This document shows positions 12,023 to 25,079 of a DNA stretch of 64,000 nt, in pieces. The DNA lies in contig CM043958.1 in assembly GCA_014529385.2 (NCBI GenBank), forward strand, positions 82,891,525 through 82,955,524, in the 5' to 3' direction. Within the stretch, counting starts at the first letter, position 1. Every line of letters begins with the position of its first letter. The translations under genes were made by a program, and so were the position numbers. The stretch comes from Adiantum capillus-veneris (Eukaryota > Streptophyta > Polypodiopsida > Polypodiales > Pteridaceae). The notes beneath the pieces were generated by a model that was not told the origin of the DNA, did not search any database, and worked only from the letters and a program-made list of their open reading frames with translations.

Positions 12023-12398
12023 TGTCATAATAATCAATATCGAATTCTCCTAAATGATTTTCTCATGTTAAACTGATCATTTATATGGGGAAGTGCCAGG
12101 GGAGAAAAAGCTAGAATATTGGTTAAGCTAGCAGACCGGCCACAGTAGGGATCCAAAGGAGGGAAAATAGGGATCCAAAGGGGGGGCCATCTGCAAAAGA
12201 GCCATGTGCAACAATGGGCTAAAAAGACCCTAAGGTTCAGCCCATTAAGACTTCCAAAATGATAAGGTTCCAAAATTCAAAGGTTGTGTCCAAAGGTCAA
12301 CCCTAGGGGAATTGGATGCTTTGTGTGTGTCCAAAAAAGTCTTTGCAATCCCTACTTGGGAGGGGGCGAGCCTTGCATGTAGGGGATGAGAGAGAAAG

Positions 12399-12434
<36 letters not shown>

Positions 12435-13640
12435 GCTCCCTTTACACAAAGGGAATGAGGGACACATGTCAGCTCCCTAGGCCAAATGCCCACAAGGTGT
12501 ACCCAATTCCTATTGGATGGCCTTGGAGGTGGACCAATGAGAATTAGGCTAGAGTAAATCTAGTTTAATTAATTTAAAAACACTTAATTAAAAAGAACCA
12601 ATGAAAATTAAGTCTCCTAGATGACTATTGGATAGTCTCCCAAGGGGTCCAATGATCATTGAGCAGCCCAATGGCTTGCCTGATTCCTATTGGCCAGGAG
12701 GCAAAGGGGTCCAATGAGAGTTTAGTTGAATTATTAAGTTACCTAAAGCTCTCACAAAAGGGGAAAGGGGGACACATGTCAGAAGGCTATCACTTATGCT
12801 TCTTAATAGTCATTGGCTTGACTTGGGGAGGTCCAATGAGGGTGGAGCAAGAGCAAGTAGCAAGAGGGCTCGCCCAAGAGAGAGAGAGAGAGAGAGGGGG
12901 CTGATTTTTGCAAGGCATTATCACACACACACACACTCTCACACAGTCTATGTGAGAATTAAAGAAGACTATCTCTTCCCAAGCTTTAATGGAGAGCTCA
13001 TCACCTACTCCAAGCTTGTGAGATAGAAGCCTACATCGACATACTCTTGGCATGTGGATGCAAATCCAACCAAGAGCCAAGCTTCAATGCATGCGATGAT
13101 CCTCTACCATGCTAATTACTAAGCTAAGCTATGCTAATATGAGTGATTATGTGAGGAGATGTACATCTTTCTCGTAAGATACTCCTTCTTCCTCTCAATC
13201 TACTCTCATACCCTGCTAGCTCTCACCATTTTCGAAGGTGTGTGAGGTCTTGGGTTTGAGACCGGGGATAATTGATGTTGTGTTTGCTAAGTGTTTTGCT
13301 TAGTGCATGAAGCTTTCATCTTCATTGCACTAGCTAGTCTTGAAGGAACACAAAGAATTGTATTGTACAATGTGTCTCTTGATGGGAGAAACCATAATAC
13401 AAAGCCTTTTGGAGGGGGGACCGGCTCCATGCAAATCCGGTCCTCAACTGTTGTCAATAGCTTAATTTCTCTCTCTTTTGAAAGTATTGTTCATGCTATC
13501 TAACTAGGTGTTATGCTTTTTGTTGTTCTCTCCACCCAAGCACTCTTGTAATTCTCATTAGGAATCTATTCTAATGAAATGCCCACTATGTTCATGCTAA
13601 TTTCCGCTACACACAAGTTTTAAGGCCATTAAATGTTACA
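12023..13640 (+). mobile_element. Solo LTR of the chromovirus family found at 42825-51484
   Basis: The 1618-bp sequence starts TGTCATAATAATC and ends AAATGTTACA, matching both LTRs of the chromovirus over its whole length with more substitutions and indels. The 5-bp repeat TCAAT flanks it (12018-12022 and 13641-13645), so the element inserted here and the interior was later lost by LTR-LTR recombination. It contains an AC microsatellite near 12402-12432 and the same series of ATTGG/CCAAT pairs as the complete element. Its divergence from the other LTRs indicates an older insertion. Confidence 0.93.
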
Positions 13641-13645
13641 TCAAT

Positions 13646-14403
13646 TCATGTAAACACACTATGCGGTGCAAGAGATGGGTCTTGAGTATTGCACTCAAGG
13701 GTTTCCAATGGATAGGTATCATGTGTTGGAACTCTCTTGAAAGAATAAATCAACTAATCTTGTTCTTTGATTGTGCAATATGCACTGTTCACCGCATGAT
13801 GATTGAAATCCGTGGTTACCATTGTGGACGATAAGTTAACTTTTGGTACCCATTTGTACTTGATTGTTGTTGACTTTCATTTGACAAGTTTTACAACATT
13901 TTCTTATCATGATTTTTGGTTTATGCTTTTCCAAACCCACTTTGTTGTTTGCAATGGCGGTCTCCTTTCTCAAGGTGGGTAGGATTAGTGCACTGTTGGC
14001 TTGTTGGCAGTGTGCAACAGCTTTTGAGGCACCCAGATTTGTTGAGGTCGGTTGATAAGCTGACTTTTGGGTATCCAAATTTGTCTGGTTCCCTACATGT
14101 TATGATTGTAAGAAGAAATATTTGGTGAAGTAGCAGTTCTAATTGTATCCGATGGCTCCTACTTTGTCGACTAGAAGTTGTCGAGAGCTTCTTTTCATTC
14201 TTCTTTGTTGTATGCAAATGGTACCTTCAGCTCCAAAATTATGCATCCTAATCTTGGATTGCTTTATATGTCCGCATTCATGGAACTCCCAAGATTAATA
14301 ATTCATTCATGTGCTCATCTTCTATACATATGAAAGTATGAGAGCAAGAGAATCCATAAACTAGAATGCGTGCTTTCTGTTGGGATTCCTCAATCACCTG
14401 CTA
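13646..14403. other. No recognisable gene
   Basis: Minus-strand frames at 13836-14217 are open for 80-98 codons but carry no motif. They lie just downstream of the gypsy relic on the same strand, so they may be its decayed 3' end. Confidence 0.4.
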
Positions 14404-15650
14404 TCATTTAAGCTTTCTGTAATTTGCTACATGCATTCTTTGCAAAAGATCATTAGTCAAGGGTAGATGGTATTGGCGAAGTCGACATTCGCTAATCCAA
14501 TTCTCCATGATTTCTCCATCTAAGGTAGCTAGTTTGACAGCCAGTGAAATATCTTCAATGAAAAAAGGATCATGTCCTTTTTTCTTGAACTTGGGTATAT
14601 GTTGTTTCAAGGAGTACACTAGAACCAAATCCCTTGGTTTGAAAACTTTAGTCAGCAAATGTGAGTCAAAAAACTATTTTTGTTTTCATTTTTGTGCATA
14701 TATATGGGCAATGGACGCTAATCATTGTTCATCTAGTTGTTCTAGGTCCTCAAGTCATTCTGACAACTCATGCCATGTCCATTCCAGCTCATGTGCATCT
14801 TTGAGAGTGGGTAATAAGAACTCCATTGGCAGTATTTCATCCAGTCCATAGACCAAGTTAAAAGGAGTCGTGCTCAATGCTATTTTAAATGAAACTCAAT
14901 ACGCCCACAAGGTTGAATGAAGATGCATCTCCCAGTCCGTTCTGCCTGAACTAACAATTTTATTTGTAAAAATCTCAAAATTTTGTTTGTACGTTTTGCT
15001 TGACCGTTTGCTTGAGGATGATAGAGTGCAATTTTTGTATGGATTACCATGAACTCATTTATAAATGATCTATCACCTCATTGAGGAAATGTGATCCGTA
15101 ATCACTGACAAGCTCAATAAGAATTCCGTACTTAGTGAATATGCATTCATACAAGAATGCAGCAGTTGTTCGACATCATACTTCCTAGTGTCTCGTACCT
15201 CGATCATTTGGTTGGAAAATCTGTGGCCACAATAATATATTGCACCTGAGTTTTGTATGCCGGTGGTTGTATCGGTCCCACAAAACCTAAACCCCACTTA
15301 GCAAATGCACGTGCTCCCATCATAGGTCACAATGGCATACTATCAATTTGTGTCGGCATCTTTTCTTGTTGACATGAATAGCATTGTGAAACAAATTATT
15401 TCGCATCAGCAAACAAAGTTCGCCACCAGATGCCTCGCATCAATGTAACTTTGGCTGTGATTTCATGAGAGAAGTGAACCCCCATAGACCTGTGTATGCT
15501 TGGTCTAAAATAGGAAGATACTCCTCTTCATTGACGCACAATCTAAGTTGTTGGCCTTCCCCTTGTCAATAGAGTTGATTCCCAATCATTGCATAGTTGG
15601 CTGCTTCAGTCTCTCTTTCCCTTTGTCTTTGTTTACTCATATCTTTTGGG
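14404..15650 (-). pseudogene. Ty3/gypsy integrase relic (minus strand)
   Basis: Read from 15650 downwards, broken frames resemble the zinc-finger region (LRLCVNEEEYLPILDQAY), then a core beginning near 15300 with the familiar pattern of a gypsy integrase (IIVATDF-like and TRKYDVEQLL), then SDYGSHFLNEVI near 15100, which carries the second catalytic Asp. The last frame, 14404-14658, has VFKPRDLVLVY, the motif that follows the core in many gypsy integrases. Stops and frame changes are frequent. No LTR or reverse transcriptase is recognisable, so only the integrase end remains. Confidence 0.7.
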
Positions 15651-15689
15651 AATATTCTTTTAGTTAGATATTCTACCAAGTTTTTACTC

Positions 15690-16170
15690 CATTGTGGTAT
15701 CATTGAAATCTAAAATAATGTGGCATGGGGTATGGTGGCTCTTTCCTTAAATTAATAGCAATCAATCACGTAATGATGCATTTAAAATCAGCTCCATACC
15801 ACCCTCAAGCAAGCGGGCAAGCCAAGAGCACAAACAAAGTTTTATGCACAGTGCTCACAAAAATTGTCAATGAATCCAGAACGGATTGGGATCAAAAACT
15901 ACGCTCCATTTTATGGGCATATCGGGTAGTATACAAAATTTCATAGAACACAACACCTTTCAATTTAGTGTTCGGGATAAATTCCATACTACGTGTAGAG
16001 TTCTTGATTCCTACACTACGCGTGGCACAAGGCCTAGGATGGATGAGACATGAGTTGTCTGATAGACTGGACCAACTAATACAATTGGACAAAACAAATC
16101 GATTGCAGCCATGTATGCATGATCCATATTGACAAATTTTGACGAGTGAGATGCATAGAGTACGAGACAT
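15690..16170 (+). pseudogene. Ty3/gypsy integrase relic (plus strand)
   Basis: The frame 15725-15946 contains SAPYHPQASGQAKSTNKVL, the region of the third catalytic residue (the Glu position reads Lys), followed by DWDQKLRSILWAYR. After a TAG the frame continues with TPFNLVFGINSILRVEF, the typical next segment. It points away from the minus-strand relic at 14404-15650, so the two are separate insertions or an inverted copy. It ends in the 119-bp tandem duplication. Confidence 0.75.
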
Positions 16171-16282
16171 GAGTTGTCTGATAGACTGGAGAAACTAATA
16201 CAGTTGGACAAAAAAAATCAATTGCATCCATGTATGCACGAGCCATATTGACAAATTTTGATGAACGAGATGCATAGAGTGA
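16045..16282 (+). repeat. 119-bp tandem duplication inside the integrase relic
   Basis: Two copies beginning GAGACATGAGTTGTCTGATA lie at 16045 and 16164, with a few substitutions between them. The 119-bp period is not a multiple of three, so the second copy is out of frame. The coding sequence it copies is the segment after the integrase core (HELSDRLDQLIQLDK). Confidence 0.85.
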
Positions 16283-17466
<1,184 letters not shown>

Positions 17467-17692
17467 TGTTGGAATTAGGGTTGCTGGAAAACACACATAG
17501 CTTGGAAAAGACAAAGGAAGCTCAAGGCACACAACAGAGAGTGTATTACTTAGTGTGAAATGGAAAGATAGATAGCCCTAGAGTGATGGGCATATATACA
17601 GTGCACGGGGGGGAAAACCTCCTAAAGAGGGAAAAAATGCTCCGGCGTCCTAGTGTGTTCACACACATCACTAACACATGTATATGGTCACA
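17467..17692 (-). mobile_element. 3' LTR of the Ty1/copia element
   Basis: Read on the minus strand the segment starts TGTGACCATATACATG directly after a purine tract and ends CTAATTCCAACA, giving a 226-bp LTR with TG...CA ends. A TATATA-like element lies inside it (minus-strand GTATATATGCC). The right boundary is set by the adjacent polypurine tract. The far boundary is the first suitable CA and could be off, because no second LTR is available for comparison. Confidence 0.6.
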
Positions 17693-17705
17693 AACCCCCC
17701 TTGGG
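17693..17705 (-). other. Polypurine tract of the copia element
   Basis: On the minus strand this reads CCCAAGGGGGGTT, immediately before the LTR TG. It is the expected site for plus-strand DNA priming during reverse transcription. Confidence 0.65.
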
Positions 17706-20700
17706 AATGATGCGGTGAACAAGGGCTGTCATGAAGAGTAAAGGGAAGTGCCATGCCCTGATGACAGGATCAGTCCACAAAGGGGAGCAAGCCCAAAGCT
17801 TTGCGAAAATCTTCAAACTTCTCATGAGACATTGCCTTTGTGAAAAGATCTGCAAGATTGTCTTGTGTTGGCACATAAGCCAAGCTGATCTCTCCTACTA
17901 AGAGCCTCTCCCTGACATAGTGGTAATGCACCTCAATGTGCTTTGTGCAAGCATGAAAAATTGGGTTCCTCGCAACTACCAATTCACTCTGACTGTCAGT
18001 GTATATAATGTTGGCAATGTCTTGTCCAACACCCATATCAGTCGGTGTCTCAGCCATACACACTCAACTGTAGCTGTGAATACTGCCCTGTACTCAGCCT
18101 CACAACTGAAAGTGGCCACAGTAGGTTGCTTCTTGCTCAACCATGAAATACATGAACTGCCAAGCATGAAACAAAACCACTTGTGGACACTCGTGTGCCA
18201 TAACAACCAGCCCAATTTGAGTCCGAAAAAGCATGTAAATCTAGCGGCAATGATCCCCTCTTGGGATAAAACAAGCCAAGATGCAAAGTGCCACTCAAGT
18301 AGCTAAAAATCCTCTTGACTACCTGCCAATGCTTAGATCCTGGGCTATGCATAAATTTGTTGACATGTGAGACTGCAAACTGAATATCCGGTCTTGTGTT
18401 GCATACATAAATGAGGCATCCAACAGTAGTTTGGTAAAAAGTGACATCTGCACGATCACGAGCATCATGAAGACTCAATTTCAAACCAGTTTCCATGGGA
18501 GTGGCAGTAGGTTTGCAATCCTCAAGTCCAAACTTACATAGCAATGTCTCCATGTAACTTTTCTGACACAAGGCAATACCACCATCACACTGCTTAAATT
18601 GTATACCCAAGTAATGATGCAACAACCCCAAATCTTTCATCTTGAAAGTGCCATTCAAATCAGCCTTAAATTCAGCAATATGTCTCTCATTTGGTCTAGT
18701 GATCAGCAAATCATATGCATAACGAACCACAATGAGAAGTACATAACCCTCACGCTTTCCATACAATGTGCCTCATTTGACCAAATGAGTGTCAGCCTTC
18801 TCATATCAAGCACGAGGAGATTGCTTCAACCCATACAAAGCTTTGCTACATTTTCACACCTTATCCTCTTGTCCTTTCTTAACAAAACCACGAGGCTGTG
18901 TTACATAAAATTCCTCAAATATGTCACCATTCAAGAAAGCAGTAACAATGTCTGACTAATGTATATCCCAACCAAAATGAGTTGGCAATGCACATAGAAA
19001 ATTCATAGTAGTCATACAACAAGTGGGATCAAAAGTCTCTTCATACTCTATGCCTTTTTGCTATGTGTAACCCTTTGCAACAAGTCGAGCCTTATAACGA
19101 TCAATCTCACCATCCGGCTTGTGTTTCAAATTGTAAACCCACTTCGTACCAATGGCCCGAGGCAAATCACATAAAGTCCATGTGTCATTTTCTATAAGTG
19201 CATCATATTCTGATTGCATGGCAGCCATCCAATGTTTTGAATTAGGTGCTTCATCAAAAGACAAAGGTTCCTCGACACCATGTAAGCTAGACACAGTCAA
19301 AGCATAAAAATCTAATGCATAAGATGCACGACGAGAGACTAAAAGAGTAGGAAGAGACAAAGGTGTACCCAATTTATTGTCACGCAATGTAAGCACTACC
19401 CCTTTTGGCATACCTCTAGCCTCTGCTCATTTTCAGCCCTTTCCTCATCAAGTACATCATGTACATCTACATTAGTAATAGGCTGATTTGTAACATTTTC
19501 AAAAACCCCCAAAGGCTATACATTTTCCTCATTGGAATTTACATTCAAACTTCCACCACTAAAAAGAGGCAACAAAGTGTCATAAATGTCTTGTGAGCTG
19601 ACAGTACTATCTCTAGTACATGATAGAAGGGTTAAATAGAATCATCCACAAACACAACATCTTGTGAGACCAAGATACACTTTGTTTGCGGATGATACAA
19701 CCTATAACCTTTGCTTTTAGCACTATAACCAACAAAAACATATTTGACACCCTTATCATCCAATTTTTTGTGTTGTGTTTGTGGCACCAAAGCATATGCC
19801 AAACAACCAAAAACACGCATGTGCTTAATAGAAGGCTTTCTATCATGCATGCCTCATATGAAGTAATAGACTACAAAGCTTTTGTAGGACACTTGTTTAG
19901 TACATAAGTGGCAGACATGATGGACTCAAGCCAAAAAGAATGCGGCAAAGCTTGACTTTTGACCATACATCATGGCATTTTTGTAAGTGACTTGTATTTC
20001 CTCTCAGCAACACCATTTTGTTGAGGTGTATAGGCACTATACATTGGTGTTTTATCCCACGACTAGCCAAAAATGCATTAAATTCATGAGACATATACTC
20101 CCCCCCTTGATTGGAATGGAGGATGCCATAGTACATTTTGAGACATTTTCAGCCATAGCCAGAGATTGTTTGAAGCACATAAAAACTTTGAACCCTTCTT
20201 TAAGCGGAAATGCCTATGCATGCCTAGAGTAATCATCAATAAAAGTCAGAAAGTAAAGGTAACTTTTGAAGGACTTAGTTTGCATGGACCCACAAGCATC
20301 ACTATGCACAAGCTGCAACCTGCATGTGGCCCTAACTGAACCATTCTTTGGGAACTTCAAATGCTGCATCTTACCCAAATTACAACCTTCACAAACATGT
20401 TTGACAGGTGCTTCAAGAGGCGGCAAAGAAGCAACCATGTCAGATTTCTTCAAACACAGCAAACTGGAAAAATTCAGATGATCAAAACGTGCATGCCAAA
20501 GTTTTGCATCTGAAATAGCCTTCAAATCCACAACTGCATTTGCAAAATTTTGCCCACACTTGTCATACAAAGTGAGCTTATACAGTCCACGACATAAAAT
20601 GCCAGATGCAACAATTTCATCACCAAAACAGAGATCATGTATTATACATCTAATATCCACAAACTTGACTACAAGTCCAAGTCTAGCAAGTGCAGATACA

Positions 20701-21275
20701 GACAAAAGATTCTTCTTGATCCCAGGTACATAAAGTGCATCAACAAGTGTAAAAGAACTACCATTTGTAGCAGTGTGCACAATCTTACCAACTCCCTGAA
20801 CCGGATAAGAGACATTGTTGGCACAAGCCACTGAATTCCCATAAGGGATAAGACTCGAGAGAGGTGAACAAATCATGATGTGAGGTAATGTTCTTTGTAG
20901 CACCACTATCAAAATGCCACACATGTGAATCTGCAGCAACTGACATGCATGCATCATGGACAGCAAGACTATAGGTACACTATGCACTAAAAGCCCATTC
21001 AACATCAACATCAGCATCATAGTCTTCTTTCACAGAAGACTCGACAATAGCTGCATTTGTAGTGGATCCAGCATTTGTAGGACACTGCTTGATCAAGTGA
21101 TCATTAGCTTTAAAATAATGGCAATGCATCTTCTATTTTCCCTTATCACCAGAATTTCTAGACAAATGGCTGCCAACAAAAGCATTAGGAACATGTAATT
21201 TTCCACTCGCAAAAGAACCATAAGAAGTGGTTGCATTGCTGTTATCACCGTTTTTTTGAGCAGCAATAAAAGCCT
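17706..21275 (-). pseudogene. Ty1/copia gag-pol relic, 5' truncated
   Basis: Read from 21275 downwards: a gag end with a zinc-knuckle remnant whose second Cys is Phe (CHYFKANDHLIKQC, near 21120); a protease site FDSGAT near 20905; a GAG-pre-integrase segment with LWHARFDHLN and CEGCNLGKM; an integrase core in which the second Asp site reads SNQGGEY; a C-terminal segment (HMRVFGCLAYALVPQTQ, 19632-19850); the reverse transcriptase start (19061-19411, [20 protein letters not shown]); RT proper (18137-18766), where YVDD reads YAYD near 18713; and the RNase H end (KHIEVHYHYVRE, 17770-18063). Order is that of copia (protease, integrase, RT, RNase H). Stops and frameshifts throughout, with no 5' LTR, make it inactive. 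Confidence 0.9.
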
Positions 21276-21926
21276 ATTAAGGCCTATTTAGGAATTTTGG
21301 GAATTATTCAAGTCCCATTTCTTATAATGCTATAAAAAAACTTAGTATTTTTTATAGTTTGAGCTATCATCTATTGACGGTTACACTCTATGTTTCATAT
21401 ACCCCTTAACACATATCTATAGGGATATGTGTATTTAAATATATACTTATATGCATCGACTACAATGACATCAAAAGCATGAGAGAAGCATGGCACTAAA
21501 CTCAATTTGCATTATACAACATTATTCATGTGAAAAAAGTTCTTTGAATCAGTAGCTCAAATTTGAGACATTAAAGTTAAAGAATTGGCTATATCAACAC
21601 TCATGAAAAGAATCTACAATAATCAAAAATAAATTTTAGAATTGAAGGGACCTCAAAATAGTGCGGTGTTTAGAAACACCAAGATAGAAAATAAAATCCC
21701 TATTTACATGGATCCAAGTATTTTACAACTTATCCTTGGAAATGATACTATGTCAAGAGGCTCAATGACTATAAATACATCATTAAACATTGTGTTTTCT
21801 CATGTATTGCTCCAGTACGTACAAGGTTTCTCTATCACAAGCTGCTTCATTTACCAACGTATTGCAAGTATACTCTCATTTGTCCCTTGCATAGATCCAA
21901 CCAAGTAACCATGCAATGATTGTTCT
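21276..21926. other. No recognisable gene
   Basis: AT-rich sequence between the truncated copia end and the FCP1-like pseudogene. A short plus-strand frame (21642-21908) has no motif. Confidence 0.45.
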
Positions 21927-22441
21927 CTACAGAAAACTTTCAAGCTCTTCTATTTTTAGAAAAATCAAGTAGGTTCCAGGCATATTCCACATTACACTGT
22001 AAAGGGTCTCGTCAGAAATTAAGGTATTAATTCCATCCAAATCATGAAAAATTCTCCATGCTACATCCAAGTTCTTGTGGTATACAAATCGATATCCAAT
22101 TAGAAGATCTGTCTTTTGGTATGCTAACTGTCCTGCTATGACATTAAATTTTTGATGGTGTTGTGGAAAGCATAACTCAAGAATACGACGAGTCCTTTGC
22201 AATCTATTAGTGCTCCAAATCCACACCTCAAACCATTGCATGCAAAATCAAGGAAAGTGAATGCATCTTTGCGAATAAAATGCCAGACATTTGTACTCTC
22301 TTCAACAAGATGCATATGTTTTCCCCAATTTGGGCATACATCACCATGTTGCATTTCAATGGTCTTAAGTAAAACACCATTGAGTTCAAGGATCAATACT
22401 CTTCTTTGTTTCCGTATAGTATCTGAGGGTGGGGGAATCAA
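21927..22441 (-). pseudogene. FCP1-like (HAD) phosphatase fragment, copy B
   Basis: The first frame (22136-22441) has VLILELNGVLLKT, the place of the HAD motif DxDx(T/V), with Glu in place of the nucleophilic Asp, then FIRKDAFTFLDFA. The second frame (21927-22241) continues with FEVWIWSTN, the second conserved FCP1 segment, to IFHDLDGINTLISDETLYS, where the usual IDDSP is altered. The frame change falls near 22235, just before IWST. A splice acceptor (CCCACCCTCAG) precedes the first frame near 22427. FCP1-like enzymes remove phosphate from protein Ser/Thr. This copy lacks the nucleophile and is frameshifted. It is clearly diverged from copy A. Confidence 0.6.
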
Positions 22442-23189
22442 GTTTCCTTCTAGGCCTATGAGTCCTCAATGACATGTGTCACCTCAATAGTAAATGCTTT
22501 GTACATTTGAAATCAAAATTATATACTTCAGAATTTCTTGTTTTAAAAAAAAGGCATGATGATCAATGGAAGAGATACTATTGTTAATTAACACACTGTG
22601 CACCACCATTATTTATTTTATCCATGATATATATAGACTTAAACCTTGAGACGACAACAAAAGAAAATATTTTTCTTCATTACACATAAGAAATCTTGTA
22701 CAAAGAGCTCCAACCACAAAGATAAAAGAGAGACTTCTTTTGCAAGGTTGAATAACATCTAGTTGATGAAATATAAAAGTATACATATTTGGTTCATGTT
22801 CAAATAATTGGACCCAACACATTGTTTTGGCCGGAATACTAGAACATAGCACATTGTTTTGGTCAAAATCATCTTAACACATTTCCACCACTCTAGATGT
22901 ATGTGAACATTACATGTGGTTGAGCCAACACACACGCCAAGCCCTTACTGGTTGTTTTCTTCCACCTGCAATAACAAATATGTTAGATTAGATAACAATT
23001 TGATTTTAACTTTTATATTTTTTTATAAATCTAAAGTGAAGCTTAAGTAGATATGTATGCTTTTGCTGCAACTCCGCTAATGAAATGACCACGACCATAG
23101 CCCAAGCTAGTAGCATAAGCAATAGCATGTTGATCACGCAAATGTTTTGTTATGTGAGACAATATTAACAAGTTCAGTTGGTTTGAAGA
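22442..23189. other. No recognisable gene
   Basis: Spacer between the two FCP1-like copies. A frame at 22613-22852 (-) carries no motif. Introns or untranslated ends of either copy may lie here. Confidence 0.45.
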
Positions 23190-24900
23190 TCATAGTGGCA
23201 CACCAAACTTGGATGCCAACATAGCTCGATCCTTGCTTAACGAGCTCACTACTTTCTTGCTCCTACTTTCTTGAACATAACTTAACTTGTTATTGCACAA
23301 TGGTAGTTGTGAAGATGCACAAGATGAGCTTTCCACTTTGACTGAATTGTTGTCAAGTTCTTCCCTTAGAACTTGGGCATTGAATAGGTCCCATTCTTCC
23401 ATTATTTCTTGAAACTTTGTAAATAGGTCATGAACCTCTATGATTGGAGATTCTCCTAGCAAATTGAGTGAAATAACAGATCAAATGTCATTTGTATTAT
23501 TTAGATTTAAAAGGTATGGTAGAAGCTCATTGCAAAGAAGATATCCAGGCCTCCCTTGAAAACTTTCTGGATATAAGCAGTTATCTTTTGGGTTAATACA
23601 TCCCTTGAAAGGGCTATCATCAATGAGCAATATATTCTTTGTATTACATAAATTCATGCACTGATACCAAACCCTCAACAAAGGCTTAAACATAGCCTCC
23701 ACATTAGGCTTATCCGGTCTATACACTTTTCGAAGATTATGGATGTAGCAATCTTCTTGTCCCCATACCATAAAGAAATGATATTTTTTATGTGCATACT
23801 TTTCAAGAGTGTTCACATAAGTGCAAACATTCTTTTGTATCATGGTGGACCAAATACCAACATGAAAGTACTGACATATCTCATCCAAAAATTCAAAACA
23901 ACCCGGGCGAACAACAATCGTGGTGTGACAAAGGTCAATTTTGACACGATCTGTACATGGATGCCTCTTGTCTTCTTTGTTGAGTAAAACTCCATTAAGA
24001 TAAAGAATGAGTGCATGTTTCTTCAAGCTGATTGCATGAGCAATATTTTCTACATACGATACAAAAGAATGACAACAATTTAAGGTTTTTCACTTGTAAA
24101 TCTCAGAACAAGGGACCATATATTTGCAGCACACAATTGAAAATTGCACATACTCCCATACTCATCTATAATGATGTCTCCTAAAAATGATTCCATTTCT
24201 CTATTGATGTGGGAAGATTGAAAGAATAGTTTATCTCCATCTCTCTCAAAAGAATATAAGCTTCAAAGTGGCCTAGGTTTTTGTGCATCAGGATGTAACT
24301 CCTCAACGTTGATGTCTACTTGTGGCACACTGGATCCTTGATTTTGAACGAAAATTTCACCTGCAAAGACAACGTAATATAATTTTGTATTATCTTCCAA
24401 AAAGGGCCATATCTATACTAATCACATTGTAAAAATAAGTACCTTTTTTTTTCTCACCAACTTCAATCCCTTGCTCCCTTTCTGGAATGCTTTGGACTTT
24501 GTTTGTATTTGGTGTCGCTTTTCATGTCCCTTCGTCAATTTTTTCTTGTACATCCTTGGTTGCAAGAGTAGCTTGGAGCTCTTCATTGGCATCACCCTTC
24601 TTCTCACTACCCTCTATACCCTCATCTCTTTGAGGCATGTTGTTAGTCTCGTGTGAAGGTTTTGGAGAATTTTGCACAACAAAATCACTTTGATGCTCTA
24701 CCACCACCATCTCCTCTTCACTATTCTTAATGTTTCTTTCATGAATTTGGATCTCTCCAACGGTAGGTATCATGATCTTTCTCCCTTTAGTCATGTCATT
24801 TGAAGTTTTTTGAGAGGTTTGTTCTACAAGATCACTTTTGTTCTCTACAAGATCACCTTTATGAAAATGGGTCCCTCCAAAAATGGTGGGTAGCACTTTG
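23190..24900 (-). pseudogene. FCP1-like (HAD) phosphatase gene, copy A, catalytic Asp lost
   Basis: The main exon (24026-23481) encodes a full FCP1/NIF domain: LILYLNGVLL at residues 6-15, VRPGCFEFL, HVGIWST, VWGQEDC, YRPDKPN, ILLIDDSPFKG and a C-terminal LLPYLL. Residue 9 is Tyr where the nucleophilic Asp should be, so no phosphatase activity is expected. An acceptor TATGTAG precedes the exon. Upstream, on the same strand, a Glu/Lys-rich exon (about 24900-24442, ending at an AAAAAG/GTACTT donor) and a shorter one (about 24361-24096) look like earlier exons. In-frame TGA codons lie at 24522 and 24263, and one ends the domain at 23481, after which the same frame stays open to 23190. Homologues act on phosphoproteins. 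This copy is probably decayed or non-catalytic. Confidence 0.6.
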
Positions 24901-25079
24901 CTGCTTGAGATATGTTATCTTCATCTTTTATTTTGTTGTCTTCATCTGAAAGATGAAAAGAGCCATTTTTACCTATTTAGAAAATAGTCTAGTGGATTTT
25001 CAATAACCATAGAATCCATTTCATTTCCATCTAACCTAGACGTTTTATTTTAGAAAGGCTCCACTGAACACATTAACAT

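Noticed and set aside
17920-21198. Plus-strand frames across the copia relic
   Set aside because: Shadows of the minus-strand copia pol frames.
23481-24524. Selenocysteine or readthrough use of TGA in the FCP1-like gene
   Set aside because: No selenocysteine-element-like structure was looked for in detail, and TGA also breaks unrelated genes here. CGA-to-TGA decay is simpler.
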